A DNA stretch of 33,807 nucleotides, taken from contig NZ_BOQB01000135.1 of assembly GCF_018332475.1 (NCBI RefSeq), forward strand, positions 1 to 33,807. Direction: 5' to 3'. Below are positions 32,343 to 33,807 of the stretch, in pieces. A model generated the notes under the pieces. It saw only the letters and a program-made list of their open reading frames with translations, was not told the origin of the DNA and searched no databases. Numbering within the stretch: the stretch's first letter is position 1; the number at the start of each line of letters is the position of its first letter. Origin of the DNA: Bacillus sanguinis. GTDB lineage: Bacteria; Bacillota; Bacilli; Bacillales; Bacillaceae_G. A program made the translations under genes and the position numbers.

Positions 32343-33807
32343 GTGGAATCCTATGCAGTTTATGTTCGCGTATCAACTGATCGAGATGAACAGGTTTCAT
32401 CTGTCGAAAACCAAATAGATATCTGCCGAAATTGGTTAGAACGAAATGGATTTAAGTGGGATGAAAAACGTGTTTATAAAGATGAGGGAATAAGTGGGAC
32501 TTTATTTGTAGACCGACCTTCTATTCAATTGCTATTGCAAAAGGCAAAAACAAAAGAAATTGATATGGTTGTTTTTAAATCCATTTCTCGTTTAGCAAGG
32601 GATTTGAAGGATTCACTAGAGATTCGTGAGGTGTTTTTAGCTCATAATGTTCGAATCATTTCTGTTGAAGAAGGTTACGACTCTGTAAAGGCTGGAAAAA
32701 ACGATATGGCATTTGAGCTATGGTCTTTATTTTCAGCTCAATACAGTCGAACGCTTTCGTCTAGTATTACGGCAGCTTTGTCAGTAAAAGTACGTCGTGG
32801 GGAACATATTGGGAAAGTTCCGTATGGATACAATCGTGAAAATCAAAAATTGGTGATTAATGAGGAAGAAGCCCAAGTTGTTCAAATGATGTATAAATGG
32901 TATCTCGAAGGTTGGGGATATAAAAAGATAACAAATGAATTAAATCGATTGGGTATAAAGTCGAAAACTAAAAAAAACTGGCAAATGACATCAGTTCAAA
33001 GAATCCTTCAAAGTTCAATTTATAAAGGAACCTTTATTTTAAATCAATATACTTCAGTAAAAGTTGGTGGTAAGAAAAAACAAATTCGAAACCCAGAAGA
33101 AAAATGGTTTGTTTTTCCTGATCATCACCCTAAGATTGTTAAAGAAGAGATATGGAATCAAGCAAATCGAAAAAAAAATAAAACAAATAAAACGAAAATC
33201 ACAGCTTGGAATGAATTTCGCAATCTAGCAAAATGTGCAGTCTGTGGTTCTAATATGGTAATTGTACAGTCTCATTTGAAAAAGAAAAGTGGAGAGCGGA
33301 CGGAATGGAAATATTTAAAGTGTTCTCAATATCGCCGGGCAGGAAAACATGGTTGTGTAAATCATGTGCCAATTCAATATGGGGATTTTCGTCAGTTTAT
33401 CATAAGTTTACTAGTGGAAAAAGGAGAGTCTGTGACTTTAAGGCTTCAAAGCAATGTCGAAAAGGGGCAAGAGAAAAAGATAAAAAATTTACAACAGCTT
33501 ATGAGTACAAATCAGCAAAAGAAAAAAGCATTACTAGATTTGTATTTAGAAGAACTTATTAATAAAGAAGAGTTTGAAAAAAAACGAAACGATCTTGAAG
33601 TGGAAATAATCAAAGCGGACCATGAATTACTGGTGATACAAAATGGTAATCATGTTCAAATTGATATTCAAACGATAAAACAAGCCTTTGAGCAGTTACA
33701 AAAGCAAGAGCAAGATTTAATTCACGTATTTCAAACGTTAATTCAAAAAATCAATATCCATCAAAATGGGACAGTAGACATTATATATACTTTTGAAAGT
33801 CCGTTAT
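32343..33807 (+). CDS. Third large serine recombinase (3' end beyond window)
   Basis: A frame open for 488 codons from GTG 32343 to the window edge without a stop. The N-terminus AVYVRVSTDRDEQVSSVENQ is a serine recombinase active-site region, followed by FKSISRLARDLKDSLE, the recombinase domain (GKVPYGYNRENQ, GYKKITNELNRLGI), a zinc ribbon (LAKCAVCGSNMV, then LKCSQYRRAGKHGC) and a long coiled coil. AGGTG lies 6 bases before the GTG. The coverage suggests only a short C-terminal piece is missing. Placed at the far side of the island from the gerE break, it is a good candidate for the enzyme that recognises the island ends. Confidence 0.88.
   Translation, partial: MESYAVYVRVSTDRDEQVSSVENQIDICRNWLERNGFKWDEKRVYKDEGISGTLFVDRPSIQLLLQKAKTKEIDMVVFKSISRLARDLKDSLEIREVFLAHNVRIISVEEGYDSVKAGKNDMAFELWSLFSAQYSRTLSSSITAALSVKVRRGEHIGKVPYGYNRENQKLVINEEEAQVVQMMYKWYLEGWGYKKITNELNRLGIKSKTKKNWQMTSVQRILQSSIYKGTFILNQYTSVKVGGKKKQIRNPEEKWFVFPDHHPKIVKEEIWNQANRKKNKTNKTKITAWNEFRNLAKCAVCGSNMVIVQSHLKKKSGERTEWKYLKCSQYRRAGKHGCVNHVPIQYGDFRQFIISLLVEKGESVTLRLQSNVEKGQEKKIKNLQQLMSTNQQKKKALLDLYLEELINKEEFEKKRNDLEVEIIKADHELLVIQNGNHVQIDIQTIKQAFEQLQKQEQDLIHVFQTLIQKINIHQNGTVDIIYTFESPL

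Noticed and set aside
33305-33562. An 85-codon frame near the right edge
   Set aside because: It lies in another frame within the third recombinase, whose own frame continues open through the whole stretch.

Overview
The window reads as Bacillus cereus group chromosome. It is AT-rich, most starts carry strong AGGAGG-type ribosome binding sites with many TTG/GTG starts, and it holds a recognisable 5' part of the sporulation regulator gene gerE. Nothing was searched against a database; family names come from motifs read directly in the translations.

Left part (1-8578) looks like ordinary core chromosome: an ABC exporter pair (181-2288), an Rrf2 regulator (2407-2838), an aquaporin (2898-3563, minus), a drug/metabolite exporter (3708-4673, minus) divergent from an XRE-cupin regulator (4774-5346), a PspC-domain protein (5412-5597, minus), and a cytosine-deaminase-like amidohydrolase (5778-7019) followed by a UraA-type nucleobase permease (7118-8413). 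Well-formed terminators separate several of these units.

At 8579 gerE begins behind a good sigma-K promoter match. Its coding sequence matches GerE for about 50 codons, then diverges at about 8729-8731 and stops at 8752. From there to the window edge the content is accessory, so I read 8731 as the left junction of a mobile island that splits gerE and extends beyond 33807. This resembles the sporulation-gene interruptions by skin (sigK), vfbin (spoVFB) and SPbeta (spsM), all mediated by large serine recombinases. No gerE 3' half was seen in the window, so developmental excision and re-joining is a prediction.

The island carries, in order: an XRE / ImmA-IrrE peptidase / PIN-like three-gene unit behind a duplicated operator-like repeat (8864-11056); a compact four-gene type II CBASS operon (CD-NTase, E2-E1 Cap2, JAMM Cap3, DUF4297-SAVED Cap4; 11353-15977); small unknown genes with two paralogous XRE regulators, each followed by a copy of a 43-bp dyad-rich repeat (16097-19328); two tandem large serine recombinases (19555-22606); a gene-poor stretch with short peptide ORFs and hairpins (22647-23196); a leftward cadmium-type resistance and thiol-redox cluster (ArsR sensor, Cys-rich CadA ATPase, Sco, BdbD, BdbC, PCYCGC lipoprotein; 28558 down to 23256); an unrecognised three-gene operon of histone-fold-like protein, unknown 476-residue protein and C-terminally membrane-anchored protein (29036-32074); and a third large serine recombinase cut by the window edge (32343-33807).

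The best candidates for undescribed biology are the split gerE, the 29036-32074 operon, and the XRE/ImmA/PIN unit beside CBASS. The three recombinases are the natural candidates for moving the island and, if gerE is restored, for doing so in the mother cell.
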